Assembly (NCBI RefSeq): GCF_933775445.1
Contig: NC_065878.1
Span: forward strand, 21,340,395 to 21,404,394
Reading direction: 5' to 3'
Length of the DNA: 64,000 nucleotides
From: Argentina anserina
Taxonomy: Eukaryota > Streptophyta > Magnoliopsida > Rosales > Rosaceae
Shown here: positions 47,407 through 59,300 of the stretch, in pieces
Layout: each line of letters begins with the position of its first letter
How positions within the stretch are numbered: position 1 is the first letter of the stretch
Made by a program: the position numbers and the translations under genes
The notes under the pieces: model-generated
Seen by the model: the letters and a program-made list of their open reading frames with translations, nothing else
Databases searched by the model: none
What the model was told of the DNA's origin: nothing

Positions 47407-49167
47407 TTAATCAAACATATAATTCCGAGCCTCTCCTTGATTTTCATTCGCTACTTGGATGAGATGTACTCTTACGCTCGTCTCCTCTTTCTGTTAAAAC
47501 ATATATAAGATACTTTAGAACTTTTCCTACCAATTGTTATGTGATATAAGTTAATTACATACTTGAGTAATATCTACTACTCTCGGTTGCATAAAAACCT
47601 ACTTCCTGGTCCCGCTCCGTTTATATTATGTTGTTATCTAATATCTATAACAAGCCTCCTCCATTTTCATCTTCATTTTAACAACAGTTAACTCCATGAA
47701 GAAAAAGCTTTAGGCATATGATGTGAATATACAGTAATTACACTTATGATCGAGCTTGACAGGCATCACTTACCATAAGACTAACGACAGATGTTATATA
47801 TTTCTCCAATTCTGTTTGTTGCTTCTGCATGATTAGAAGCTCCGTAACCATGTAAAGTAGCTTTTCAAGCTGATGAAATAGCAAAATTCGATCATATTAA
47901 AAAAACCAGCAAGAGCATATTGCTCTAAATTGTCTAGCATTATAACCAAAATTATCTGCATTGTTTATATAAAGACTAGGTAGCTACTAAATTACCTGTG
48001 GGAGCAATTCAGTGACTGTTGCTTGAATACCAGCCATTACATCCATGGCTGTGATCATCGCTTCGTGTATAGACGCCACATCTCCCTATATGAGATGCAT
48101 AATGGGATTAATTTTAGTTTAGATGTATCTGAATTACCAAATTCACTTGTATTAAAATTATCACCTCAAAATGCAAAATGTACGCGTATGTTTACCTTAG
48201 CGTCATTTGCCAAAGGAATTGTGTTTGAAATTCCGGATAACTTCCTCACCATCCTGCTAACAGATTCTATATTCTTTTTCTCTAATTTCCCCCATTCATT
48301 CAGTAGAGAAATCTGAGGGTACACAATTTGATAGACCTTCATTTGATGCTTGAGCTTTTCCACTTGTAGTTGCTTATCGAACACGTAGGTCCTCAATCTG
48401 GAGATTCTAAGCCACACACTAAACATTCTACCCTGGAATATATACAAAATACGTGTAAATAATTCGTCTATGATTGTTGAGTACAATATAGACCATTGAT
48501 CAGTACTTACCTGCGCAACTTTTTGTGAAGCAACCATGGCAGACTGAGCTCTAGCATTCGCAAACCTCCATTGGAGCAACCTATTATGCAAAATCCGAAA
48601 CTGATGAAACTCCTCCTCCTGTATGGTGAACCCTTTCTTCTGCAGCCTAAAGTACTTCAAAACCCCACCAACTCCGCCGCCACTGGACTTAACCCTCGGC
48701 CTCGGCGAAGCAACTACCACCGCAGTCAGCTCCGGCCCCACGGTGCATGGCAAAGACCTTCCTGGAGACAAAGCCCAAGCCGAAGGAGACGTCGCCGACG
48801 ACTTCCTCCCCTTTGTTGAGCTGAAGCTAGAGCGCAGACTCGGACTCGGACTAGTACTCCCGCGTTGCGACAACTTAGGGACGTCAAAACTTACATTCTG
48901 ATTGTTGCCTTCTCTATTCTCTTGTCCCTTCTTTTGCATGCTTGAGATCACCGTTTTCTCCTCATCTCTGTAACCATTTCTCGATTTGGCGGTGGACTTC
49001 GACCGTGGAGTGGTGAATCTCTGGCTGACGCTGGAAGTGTATAACGAGTTGTTTATCGCCGGAGAAGTACTACTTCCGCTTCTGCTGCGTAGAAGATCAG
49101 GACCAGAAGAGTGCTGCTGTGACGTGGCTGTATGTGATTGGTGCCTCCGCGGGTATGTGTTTTCCAT
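47407..49167 (-). CDS. QWRF motif-containing protein (DUF566)
   Basis: Plant DUF566 family, related to AUGMIN subunit 8/EDE1; members bind microtubules. Exons are 49167-48511, 48432-48196, 48085-47996, 47869-47774 and 47490-47407, giving 387 residues with all phases 0. The N-terminal third is basic and Ser-rich, disordered (RSRSGSSTSPAINNSLYTSS), with the family's SAWALSPGRS motif at 129-138. The signature NRLLQWRFANARAQ is at about 195-208. The rest is helical (LKHQMKVYQIVYPQISLLNE, SIHEAMITAMDVMAG, EKLLYMVTELLIMQKQQTEL) and ends with the family-typical EETSVRVHLIQV. The length fits the short QWRF7-like subgroup. An upstream in-frame Met at 49251 exists; I chose MENTYPRR as the family-like start. 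Confidence 0.88.
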
Positions 49168-50102
49168 GTTGCCCTGATTTCTTGGTCGGAGTAGTTGGGA
49201 ACTGATCGAGTTAAGATATATAAGGTCGATGAAGGACGTTGATGACAGCACGTATTGAGCACCAGAAGAGTGAAGATGAAGAGTACATGAGAGTCAGTAT
49301 GTTCACCAAACCAATTTAGAAATATTTTCTTTACCTTTGTCAACCCTCTCACGAAGATTATAATATGAACAGGAAGTATGGACGGTTTGAATCGTGGATT
49401 TTCGGTTTGTATATTCATTTACAACCCGGTGCTAATAGGTTATACAGCCTATACTGCAAATATATTGTGCAATAATATGACGGTATGTTACATGCTCATG
49501 GCCGCTTTGGTTTCGAAAAGCGACGATAGTCGATAGATATTGTATACAAAGATGTTTTTTGTTCTTTATCCCTTCTCTATTGATATTGGTGTTTAGCGCT
49601 CCAAATTTGGGTTGAGGAATTTTTAGAAGAAAGAAAGAATTTGGAAGAGGTAATATCTCTCGAGTCTTAATTAAGTCTTAACCATGCCTAAACAAAAAGA
49701 ACGCCGACTATGACACCAAGAGAACAAAGAAGTCCCCAGCTCCCGACCGTAACATATCTTCAGAAACTAAAATGTCGATTAGTTAATGTGGAAACAAAAA
49801 ATTCTTAAGGTATATATAAACCTAACAAGAAAGTTGACGTACTGACTAAGATGTCATACAATTGTTTTAGTTTCTATAATCGTAAATCCTGGTGGAATGC
49901 TAATGTTCACTGCATTAAGCTGTGCCATTGATCGTAACTTCAGCCAGAAACATCGATCCAATTGAGCAAAGCTTCATTTTTGAATGTCAAACTTCAGCAA
50001 AGACATTTCCTAATTTGATTGGGTTTCCTGCCTTTGTTATCTGCAAATTCCAATTAAGCAAAAGAGAACATGCATCGAAATATAAATTACAGTAGTTTGA
50101 GG
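49168..50102. other. QWRF upstream and intergenic region
   Basis: AT-rich. No feature recognised. Confidence 0.5.
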
Positions 50103-50110
50103 CTTTGAGC

Positions 50111-50245
50111 CAGGGCCGGCCCAAAGTGATCGAGGGCCCTGTGCAAAATGACAGAAGCTGATCAACTCAAGAGAAAGGTCATATAGCTCAAGTAAACAAT
50201 ATTTTCTAGTCTACTCTTGTTTTCTCTCTACAACACAACCTAAAT

Positions 50246-50291
<46 letters not shown>

Positions 50292-50986
50292 AAGCCTAAA
50301 GCTGATCAACTCAAGAGAAATTAGAAAAATAAACAGAAACAACTAACCCGATCCCAAGTCTCGATTCCACCGATTGCTTCAAAGTGTCAAGCTTCCAGCC
50401 AAATTGATTACAAGCAATCCTCCAATCTTAATCCAAAAATAATAAAAAGAAGTGAGGAACAAATAGATTGTTCATTGACATAATCATTGTTAAATTTGAA
50501 ACAAATTTAAATAATTTCAAACTTATCAATGCAACATACCTTTCTTCAATCTTAATTTTTGAGTAGAAATTGAAAGAGTATAAGTGAACTAATTAAAGGG
50601 ATTATGGGGAAGAACCGAAGAAGAGAATGATCATTGATCATGAACAGTGAAAAACATAGAGAGAAATAAGTCTCGATGGAGAGAAAGAGAGGAGTTAAAA
50701 GGGAAATTGAATGAGGGAAGAAGTTAATAAGGGGGAAAAAAAAAGGAAAAAAAAAACACAAACCCGTATCGAACTCCCAATCTCATTGCCGCTCTAATTA
50801 TAAAAGCTAGCATGTAGCCAATCCACCAACCACTTTGTTTGGTTATAAATTGATCATGCTCAGTATATGTCCAATACCTTATTTATACTGAAAAAAAAAT
50901 TGCGTACCCTTGTCGGCCGGAGGGTCCTTCCCGGTCGGAGGGCCATGTCTGGCCACACCTCCTTGACCGCCCCAGGGCCGGCACTG
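50111..50986. mobile_element. hAT-type non-autonomous transposon
   Basis: An 876-bp element with ends CAGGGCCGGCCCAAAGTG and (right, read inward) CAGTGCCGGCCCTGGGGCGG. A perfect 8-bp duplication CTTTGAGC (50103-50110 and 50987-50994) flanks it. It contains a 42-bp (TA)n tract at 50248-50289 and, near 50765-50785 on the minus strand, GAGTTCGATAC, a B-box-like motif. No transposase is encoded. Confidence 0.9.
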
Positions 50987-51171
50987 CTTTGAGCCATTCT
51001 CATTCTTGACCCTTGCTTCCTGAAGGTCTATTCAATTAGAAATGCATTCATCACTGTGCATCTACTATATTTTAATTAATAAAAAAATTAAGCAAAATTA
51101 AGCTATTTATGAGTAATGTGATTTCACGACAGTTCCAACATTGACGTTTAACAACGAAAGGGTTGGCTTGG

Positions 51172-51285
51172 GAAAATAGAGTGCCTTGCGAGGCCTCTAG
51201 AGCTTTTGTATTTGATATTGTTGGTCATGGATGCCCTCGGGACCCTCTATCTAATTGATTTTTTTTCTTCATAAAAACAAAAAAC
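51172..51285 (+). mobile_element. LINE 3'-end fragment, copy B
   Basis: Reads VPCEASRAFVFDIVGHGCPR, then RDPLSN, a stop and a T/A-rich tail. It is the partner of the copy at 23061-23170 and in the same orientation relative to the window. Confidence 0.4.
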
Positions 51286-52359
51286 CAACAAAAGGATTGG
51301 CTGTTTGTAGCATGACTACGCTAATAAGGAGAAACTCTATGGATCCTAGTTCATCTAGCTAGATGGTGATTGAAGACGAAGATATTCAAAAGAAAATCAA
51401 AGTTCCAAATCTTGATTTGCCATTAGAATAAGACTGGTAAAATCAATCACAGCCTATATATTGCATACCAAATAAGTTAGCAACTCATGGTTTCATCCCT
51501 TATTATATGATTTGTTCCACAATCTGACATAGATCATCCCTTCTGAATTGACATGATAATATTGCAATTAAAAATGGGTAATATCGGCATAGGCCAACAC
51601 AAGTTCCCAACGCATAAAAAGGGAGCGGAAAATCCCAATTTCGGAGATTATATGTGTCATATGCTTGGCAAAATTTCATACCTATTGTTTTTGGTTGGTT
51701 ATGCAGGAGATAAATTGAGCTAGAGTTTCAAATTCTGGGAGGTATAACTTGTCACTGAACTGATCAATATTGTTATCGATAACCAACAAATTAAAACAAA
51801 ATTATGTGTGTGTGTTTTTTTAAAGAATGAAGCAAAAGTCTTATGAAAAGCGTCTAAATTGCTAATAGATCGATGCATGCTCCGGGTTTTAGTATTGGCA
51901 AATATTAATGACCGGGTTTAAAATTTTGGCCAAAAATTATCTTCTTAACTGAAAATTAAACAACCTAATATGACCTTATCACGAGTGTTTAATTTGAAAG
52001 ATTATTTTCTTTTATTGGATGTGTGAGAAAATAAAGAGTCCATTTGTAGACGAACCGCACCATACAAGTCATTACAATTCAAATAACGCATGGTTTTATG
52101 GTAAGGTATCTTGTGCTGAAAATACAAATAACTCATAATAATTGGTTCAAAAAAAACCCTTCAATGGCCAAATGTATATGGCACACCGTTTGACGGGATA
52201 CAACTCATGCTTGACTCGATGCATGGCTAAGTGGAAAAATTATTATATGTACTCGGTGTACCTTTTAATATTATTGGTCTATTTTTTATTGCGTTTGTTT
52301 CTAATTGGTACTCTCATATTTAAATAAATTTTTTCCTTTCACTGCGTGCATGTTTATCA
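51286..52359. other. Intergenic
   Basis: AT-rich. No gene or terminal repeat recognised. Confidence 0.5.
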
Positions 52360-52539
52360 GGAAACAAATTTGATGACCACCTTTCATTTAACTACCTTGT
52401 GCCAACTATTCTAAACTCATGTCATATGTCTTTTCTCAACTCAAAGTTAGATAATAATTAAGCAATTGAACACATGACATAAGTTTAGAAGGGTGAGCAC
52501 AAGATAGGCAAATAAAAGGTGATTGACAAATTTGTTTCC
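52360..52539. mobile_element. 180-bp foldback MITE, copy 2
   Basis: The inverted ends GGAAACAAATTTGATGACCA and (read inward) GGAAACAAATTTGTCAATCA are part of a near-palindromic element. Its interior (TTAGATAATAATTAAGCAATTG) closely matches the copy at 36034-36222. I could not define its target duplication. Confidence 0.7.
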
Positions 52540-53182
52540 ATATTTACCACATCATGAAATAACACGTGGTGTTCCTGATACACAAGATAATTACTCGGGT
52601 AAGTGTAACGTTTGCCTAGGAAAACCCAGAAGAAGGCAGAAGCTAGAGAATGTAAGAAGGAAGAGGAATAGAGTTGTAGGCTCTTGACTTCTTCATCACC
52701 AACTGTGCACATCTATAAAGCTGCTGGTTGTGACAGGTAGAAACCTAAAACTAAACTCTCACACCCCTAAAACAAAAATTCTAAAATTATTTAATGAGTG
52801 AAATGAGGAGAACAGTTGATGAATCTCAGCTAAAAAGAACCCAACTATGTCCTCATCCGTCTGCTCACAAAGAACCAAAAACAATAGGGCTGCTTGTCCT
52901 CTCAGGTAACCCCCAACTCTATCCCAAACCAGTTAGTAGTACTATCATGCAACAGAAACCACACCAGATAGCAAAGATCACTGAAGAAAAATTCATCACT
53001 GTATAACATTATCAAATGGGCGGAAATTTAATGACTGTATATACAACAAATTAAGCAAGCTAAAGAGAAACCATTTTTGAAAATGAAAAATGTTGCTGCA
53101 TGTTGCTAGCTGATTGATAACATTATGAGCTAGAAAATTACTTGGTACCTGGTACCTCTCTGACACTGAGATGCTAAACTAG
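52540..53182. other. 3' region of the zinc-finger gene and spacer
   Basis: Probably includes the 3' UTR of the ZAT-type gene. Nothing else recognised. Confidence 0.45.
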
Positions 53183-54442
53183 CTAATCCGACACCGTCGA
53201 AATTTCGAACTCTTCTTCTGGTGCTGGGAGATTGAGATCGATCACCAAGTTGTTGTCTCCATAGTTTGCAGAAGAAACATTTGCAGAGGAAGAGGCCTTG
53301 GCGTCGTTGGTGTTACTATGACAACTAGCATTACTGTTAGTATTATTATAATAGTGCACCTTCTTGTGCCCACCGAGTGCTTGACCAGAATCAAACAGCT
53401 TGAAACAAAACGGGCATTCAAACACCCTGGGAGGAGGATGCTCCACAACTGCCGAATTACCAATATACCCCCCAAAACCACCACTTCCTCCACCGCCGCC
53501 GCCGTTACCATTACCAATGCCACTGCCACTTCCTCTGCCCACTACTACTACTTCTCCTGCCGGCTCCTCCTCTGAATCATCATCGTCCTCATCGCCGGAG
53601 TCCACGTCATCGTCTTCTTCGAAGACTTGGTGGCGGACTCTCTTGTGGCTGGCGCGGTGGCCGCCGAGTGCTTGGTAGGATTGGAAGGCTTTCTTGCAAG
53701 TATCACACTTGTACTTCCCACCTTGCTTAGAGAATGCACTCTTTGGAACAGTCCTGGCGACGAAAACAACGTCGTCATCTTCTTCATCTTCCTCTTCTAC
53801 TTCTTGTTCCATTTCTTCCTCACGAGATTCTTCTTCCTCCCCATCACCACATGCCACTTCCTTTTTGGTCACTTTCCAAGTGTCTCTCGAGAGCATCATA
53901 AGAGAGAGTGCGCAATCTTCCGATGAGAAAGTATCGGTAATAACGGAATTTACCTGCGCTGCGGCGTCTAGAAGCGGCTGCGCCACTCTCACAACGAGCT
54001 TACGACGCCGTTTGGATCTTCTTCTCGTCGGCTTTTTGTGAAGCGACTCGATGCTATCACTCTCCACCACCGAGTCCATTGAAGACGGGGGAGCCACCGC
54101 AGCGGAAGCAGAATCAAGTTCCCGGTACTTCAGAAACCTAGCCGGCGGAGGGGACTGCATCATCATCATCTGCATGACGCTGCTGTTGATGTTCCGGATT
54201 CGGAGGATGTTGCTGTTGTTGTTGTTGTTACTCTGGCTATGGTTATAATGAGTCGAGGAGGATGAAAACTCCGGCGAGTGTGGGAGCCGTTGCGGCGGAG
54301 AAGGAGTGGCTGGAGGCGGCGGGGGTGGAGGCTGTTTGGGAGGGAGAGGAAGCTTAACGAGATGAGATCTCATGTGTCCGCCCATGGCCTTGCCACCTTT
54401 GAATCGCTTGTTGCAGATCTTGCAGATGTAAGGCTTATCCAT
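53183..54442 (-). CDS. ZAT-type C2H2 zinc-finger repressor with EAR motif
   Basis: Intronless 419-residue nuclear transcription factor of the ZAT1/ZAT4/ZAT9 type. Finger 1 is at the very N-terminus (C7, C10, H23, H27) with the variant core GKAMGGH. Fingers 2 (C246, C249, H262, H266) and 3 (C343, C346, H359, H363) have the plant core QALGGH. Also visible are a nuclear-localisation run THRRRSKRRRKL-like near 136-150 (actual KKPTRRRSKRRRKLV), the L-box EDCALSLMMLSRDTW (175-189), two long acidic tracts (about 202-224 and 275-293), a Gly-rich linker, and the C-terminal EAR motif DLNLPAP (402-408). EAR motifs recruit TOPLESS-type co-repressors, so repression is the expected role, often in stress responses. 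The exact orthologue among ZAT1/4/9 cannot be decided by eye. Confidence 0.93.
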   Translation of the reverse strand: MDKPYICKICNKRFKGGKAMGGHMRSHLVKLPLPPKQPPPPPPPATPSPPQRLPHSPEFSSSSTHYNHSQSNNNNNSNILRIRNINSSVMQMMMMQSPPPARFLKYRELDSASAAVAPPSSMDSVVESDSIESLHKKPTRRRSKRRRKLVVRVAQPLLDAAAQVNSVITDTFSSEDCALSLMMLSRDTWKVTKKEVACGDGEEEESREEEMEQEVEEEDEEDDDVVFVARTVPKSAFSKQGGKYKCDTCKKAFQSYQALGGHRASHKRVRHQVFEEDDDVDSGDEDDDDSEEEPAGEVVVVGRGSGSGIGNGNGGGGGGSGGFGGYIGNSAVVEHPPPRVFECPFCFKLFDSGQALGGHKKVHYYNNTNSNASCHSNTNDAKASSSANVSSANYGDNNLVIDLNLPAPEEEFEISTVSD

Positions 54443-56387
54443 GGCCGGAGATTAGATCGGAAGACAGAAGAAAGATCTGGGTTTTGATGAAGGAGAAGAA
54501 GAAAGAGTGTGAGAGCTAATAGGGGACTCGGCTCTTCTTTAGGAGTAGGTGACAGGCAAATCCTTACGCTAAAGGAGTAAAAGGACCAAAACAAGAACAC
54601 ATAGATAGAGAGAAGGGTTGGAGTAGTGTCCTTGTGAGGGTGAGGCCAAATGGGTTGTGCATGAAATGGCCTTTATGTCAATATACGAACGCATTTAAAA
54701 ACCATATCCACCTAATAAAGTAGTCGTGGGATTTTCTGATTTAGTATATTGGACTCTTTCGTGACACACTAATTTTCTAAAAAAGCCGATAAATCTACCA
54801 CAAAATCCACCTAATTCAATTCAATGCTCGAATTATCCAGATGTGAATCCACATGAGGCGAGGTCGATCATAATGAAAATTTGTATAAGGGAGGGTGCAT
54901 TCCTAAATTGTGAGATTTAGTCTGAATGGTGCTTTGTGCATTTCTAATTATGTTCCCGGTTGGTGCAGCCTGACCACATTCAGGGTATTTGGGTTGGTTT
55001 GTTCATCAGTTGTAGTGCATTTTGTTATTTGTGATGTTCTCATTGACTGCATACTAACACATCATTCAACTCATTTGATTCGATACACAAGTACGTATCG
55101 TGCATTAAGACGAACATCTTAGTTTGAGTCCTCACACTACGTATTGTAGCATAAAAGGTATACCGATATAATATTACATAATTGCTTCCGACTGTCACCT
55201 AAGTACCCGCAACTATAACATTATTAGATCTCATATGAATTGAGCACGTACAATTTCATACTGCTACTTAAATTCCATTACGCATAGATACATAAATCGA
55301 ATAGCTCAGTGGTGGTTAGATTTGTGAAATTACACCAAATGCATATGACTCAGGCTAGGATATATCCATTTACTAAAAAGAAAAAAGCGAAGTGGTAACA
55401 TAATGTATTGACATGTAGGCAAAGCCACATGATACCGAATTATCTCTAGTTTGTGGATTGTAGTTGTAGGCTTTGAATAGAAAAATGGGTTAGCAATCTG
55501 GACTGGAGTCCAATATGGACATGATCATGATGCCCAATTGGCATAATTCTTTCACGCAGCTTTTACTGACGACGTAGCGTTATATCAGGTGTGCCAAATG
55601 GCAACGATCTGGTACATCATGCACAACGTTGCCAGACTACACTTCCTACTTACCTAGCTTGCTTATATACAGATTGACTCATAGACTATTGATTCATATT
55701 GTCATCCTGTCGCCATTAATAAAATTTATGGTGTACTATTCATCATTCAACAATTGAAATGTTTTATATGAGAAAAAATAGGAGCATTTCACACTTTATA
55801 TACATATATTCTCTAATGTGATTGAAATATGTTATGACTAAGCACAAGTCGTTTTAATCCATATAAGTAACTAAAATCAACTAGTTATAATTTCAAATAC
55901 TTAATAATATAGTACGACGATAATCAGATATATAAAAACACGATCTTAATCTTTTACGATATAAATAAAAAACACTCAATATCTCATTGTAAACACTCTT
56001 GTAAGCGGATTCTAACCTTGTTCGAATACCCTTTACCAATTAAAAATCCCTACATATTTTCACAGGGCGTTTCATTTATTTCTCAAAATTTAATTTCTCC
56101 AAAAATTGTAAACCTCTTCCAAAACCACCAAGAAGGAAGAAAGGATATATATATATATATATATATATTTAATTATTTAAGATAAACCCTCACTTAGCAA
56201 ATACTGGACTTCCCACGATAAAACCCACGCAGCCTTTCCCTCTTCCCGCCAAACGTCTCTTCCACCAGTCCCGACTTCTCCTCTTTTCCCTCCCAATTTC
56301 GCTGCCTAGGGTTTTCTAATCCTCCCGATCCCCAAAACCCACACCCTAAATTCTCCTCTGTACACCAAACCCAACCTCACGGCAGCC
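54443..56387. other. Divergent spacer between the zinc-finger gene and SMC6
   Basis: Nearly 2 kb holding both promoters. A (TA)n run is at about 56145-56168. No other gene or element recognised. Confidence 0.5.
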
Positions 56388-59300
56388 ATGGCCGAGCCAA
56401 TCGCCGGCCGCCACAACCGCCCCAAAGCCGGCATCGTCCAGAAAATCCGCCTCGAGAATTTCATGTGCCACAGTAGCTTGCAGATTGAGCTCGGCGATTG
56501 GGTCAATTTCATCACCGGTCAAAATGGGAGTAAGTAATCACTCCCTCCTTTCCTCTATTCAACTGGGTTTCTCAGTTTTACCCATAAAGCTTCGAACTTT
56601 AGGGTTTAAGTACTGTTTATTGAATTGGGGTTTTGAAATTAGGGTTTAATATTGGGTCTGGTTTATGCAGGTGGTAAAAGTGCAATACTGACGGCTTTAT
56701 GTGTTGCATTTGGGGTTCGTGCTAAGGAGACCCAGAGAGGGTCTACATTGAAGGATTTCATAAAGACTGGCTGCAGGTACAACCCTCTTTTGATGATATT
56801 AGATGTTCATTTGATGTTGTGTTGGCTTTTTTTTCGTTAGGGAATGTGTTATTGGAGTGTCTTTGTTGTAACTTTTTTAGTTTGATGGCTCCATTGCAGT
56901 TACGCTGTGGTTCATGTTGAGTTGAAGAACCAAGGAGAGGATGCTTTTAAGCATGATGTTTATGGGGATGTTATTATTATCGAGCGGAAGATTTCCGGTG
57001 CTTCAAACACCACTGTTTTGAGGGATCATCAAGGTTTACATTCCTTGCGGATTATGTTTTTTTTCCTCTCATTATGATATCTGTACAGTCTTGGAAACCT
57101 CAGTACTACATTGATGGTCAAATTGGTTTTCTCTATTTTGATTCCGGGGTCGAGTGTTATTGAGATTATATCGAGAAGCTTCTGGTTCTAAGTTTGTGAC
57201 TGTAGAGGAGGCAGTTGTCATTTCGGTTTTGCATGGGCATGATTAGTGTAGTTTTTAACGATTTATGTCCTGCATTTTTCAGGCTGGGGTAGTATTATTT
57301 TTCACTTTGACTGTACCCTTTACTGTTATGTTGTTATAGAAGACACATGTTTGCAACTGGATGTGGTTTATTGCACTGTACTGCTACTACATTGCTTCAT
57401 TATGCTGTGGTATTCATTTGATTTGTTCTTCATACGAGGACTATGACAGGAAGAAAGGTTGCTAGTCGGAAAGAGGATCTCCGGGAGCTAATCGAGCATT
57501 TTAGTGTGAGTTTTCTCCTATTTCTCGCTTAACTGGATTTGCACTATCTGACTGTACATGTATATCGTGTCTGTTATTTTTTTTCTTCTGTTTTTCAATT
57601 AACATGATCATACTAAGTTTGAAGGGAGTGTCAGTCATACTCCATGTGCTTTAGTCATTTTCATCTAAAATTTAGGCAGGCAATGGATGCTCACGGCTGT
57701 ATGCTTGATCTACGCAGATTGATGTTGAGAATCCATGTGTAATAATGGGTCAAGATAGAAGCAGAGAGTTTTTGCATTCTGGCAATGACAGAGATAAATT
57801 TAAGGTAATGTCTACTTATTTCTCGAAGCGCAATTCAACAGATATGTTGTACTGACTCTTTATTGTTCAGTTCTTTTACAAGGCCACACTTCTTCAGCAA
57901 GTTGAAGAGCTTTTGCAAGACATTGAGAAACAGTTGGAGAAGGCAAACATTGTTGTTGAGCAATTAGAGGGTTCCATAAGACCCATAGAAAGAGAACTAG
58001 ATGAGTTACAGGAAAAGATTGAAAAAATGGAACACATTGAAGAAATATCTCAACAAGCAAAGCAGCTAAAAAAGAAGCTTGCTTGGTCATGGGTTTATGA
58101 TGTAGACAGGCAACTCCAGCTAAAGAATGCGAGGATTGGACAGCTGAAAGATCGTATACCTCTTTGTCAATCTAAAATTGATCAATTAAGAGTGAGTATT
58201 AGTTCTTCACTTTCTAAATTTCAGCATGAATTTGGCTTGCCGGATTGTAGAATATTCTAAAGTAGTTATTTATGCAAAGTGCTTTTAGGTAGACACATAG
58301 CTAGAAACTTTGATTGGTGATAGGTAATTTTGGATCTCATGTTAAGCTTTACTTTGGACATGTATGCATTTGTACAAATTACTTTCTGTTGCCAAGTTCC
58401 TGCAATCATCTCATTTGGAAATATACACCTCTCCGTGGTTCTCTGACATTAATTCTGACCATTTAACTTACCCAAAAGCTGTTTCTCTTGAACATGGTTG
58501 ACAAAAATTGATTAGACTCAATACCTTTCTATTTGGCTCCTGGTCAGAGATGGACTGTTTATTTTTTTTAGTGTTTTGCAGTCATAAATTTTTCATTACT
58601 GTAGTTCATTTTATATTGGTAATGAAAATAAAATTATTCCAATGGATACTGTTCCTTTTCTGGATTCTCATAGCTCATGATTTAGGATATCAAGTGACTT
58701 TTGAAAGGACTTGAGGGCACATCGGAAGAATTTAAAGAAGAGATTTTTTTGCTAATTATTTTCTTTCCTCTATTATACAGGGTGAAGTCGAGAAACTTAA
58801 TCAAAGCTATAACTTGAAGAAATCCGAAATTGCAAGCATGGTGGAAAAGACTACTGACGTTCGGAGAATGAAGGAGGAGTTGGAACAGACGCTAGCATTG
58901 GTATGTTGAAAGTTCTGTTATAAAGTCAACATATTATTTTTTGTCAAATTAGTTCTGCTAGGGTTAACGCCCTTATGGGTACCTTTTTGGGTGTCCTAAA
59001 TAATTAACATTGAGAGATAAAGAACTCTTGCCATTGTACTATCTATTGCAATAATAGAATCTTTATAGAGGACTAATTTTATATGACTTGTAAGAAGCCT
59101 AACTTGACCCAGAATAAAGTCACGCCTTACACCACAATGGTACCATCAGCTTTTTCATTGAAAAAAGAATTGTCTCCACTGGCTACTGTTTGGCTTGGTC
59201 TGCAGAGACTTCAGTCAATTGCTGGTCAAAGCTCTGATAACTTTTGACCGCAAATTACTCTCTCCAGTCCAAACAACTTTCTTTAATCAAAATTATTAAA

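Noticed and set aside
53242..53926. Several overlapping open frames around the zinc-finger gene
   Set aside because: Shadows of the repetitive Asp/Glu/Gly/Ser coding sequence of the ZAT gene.
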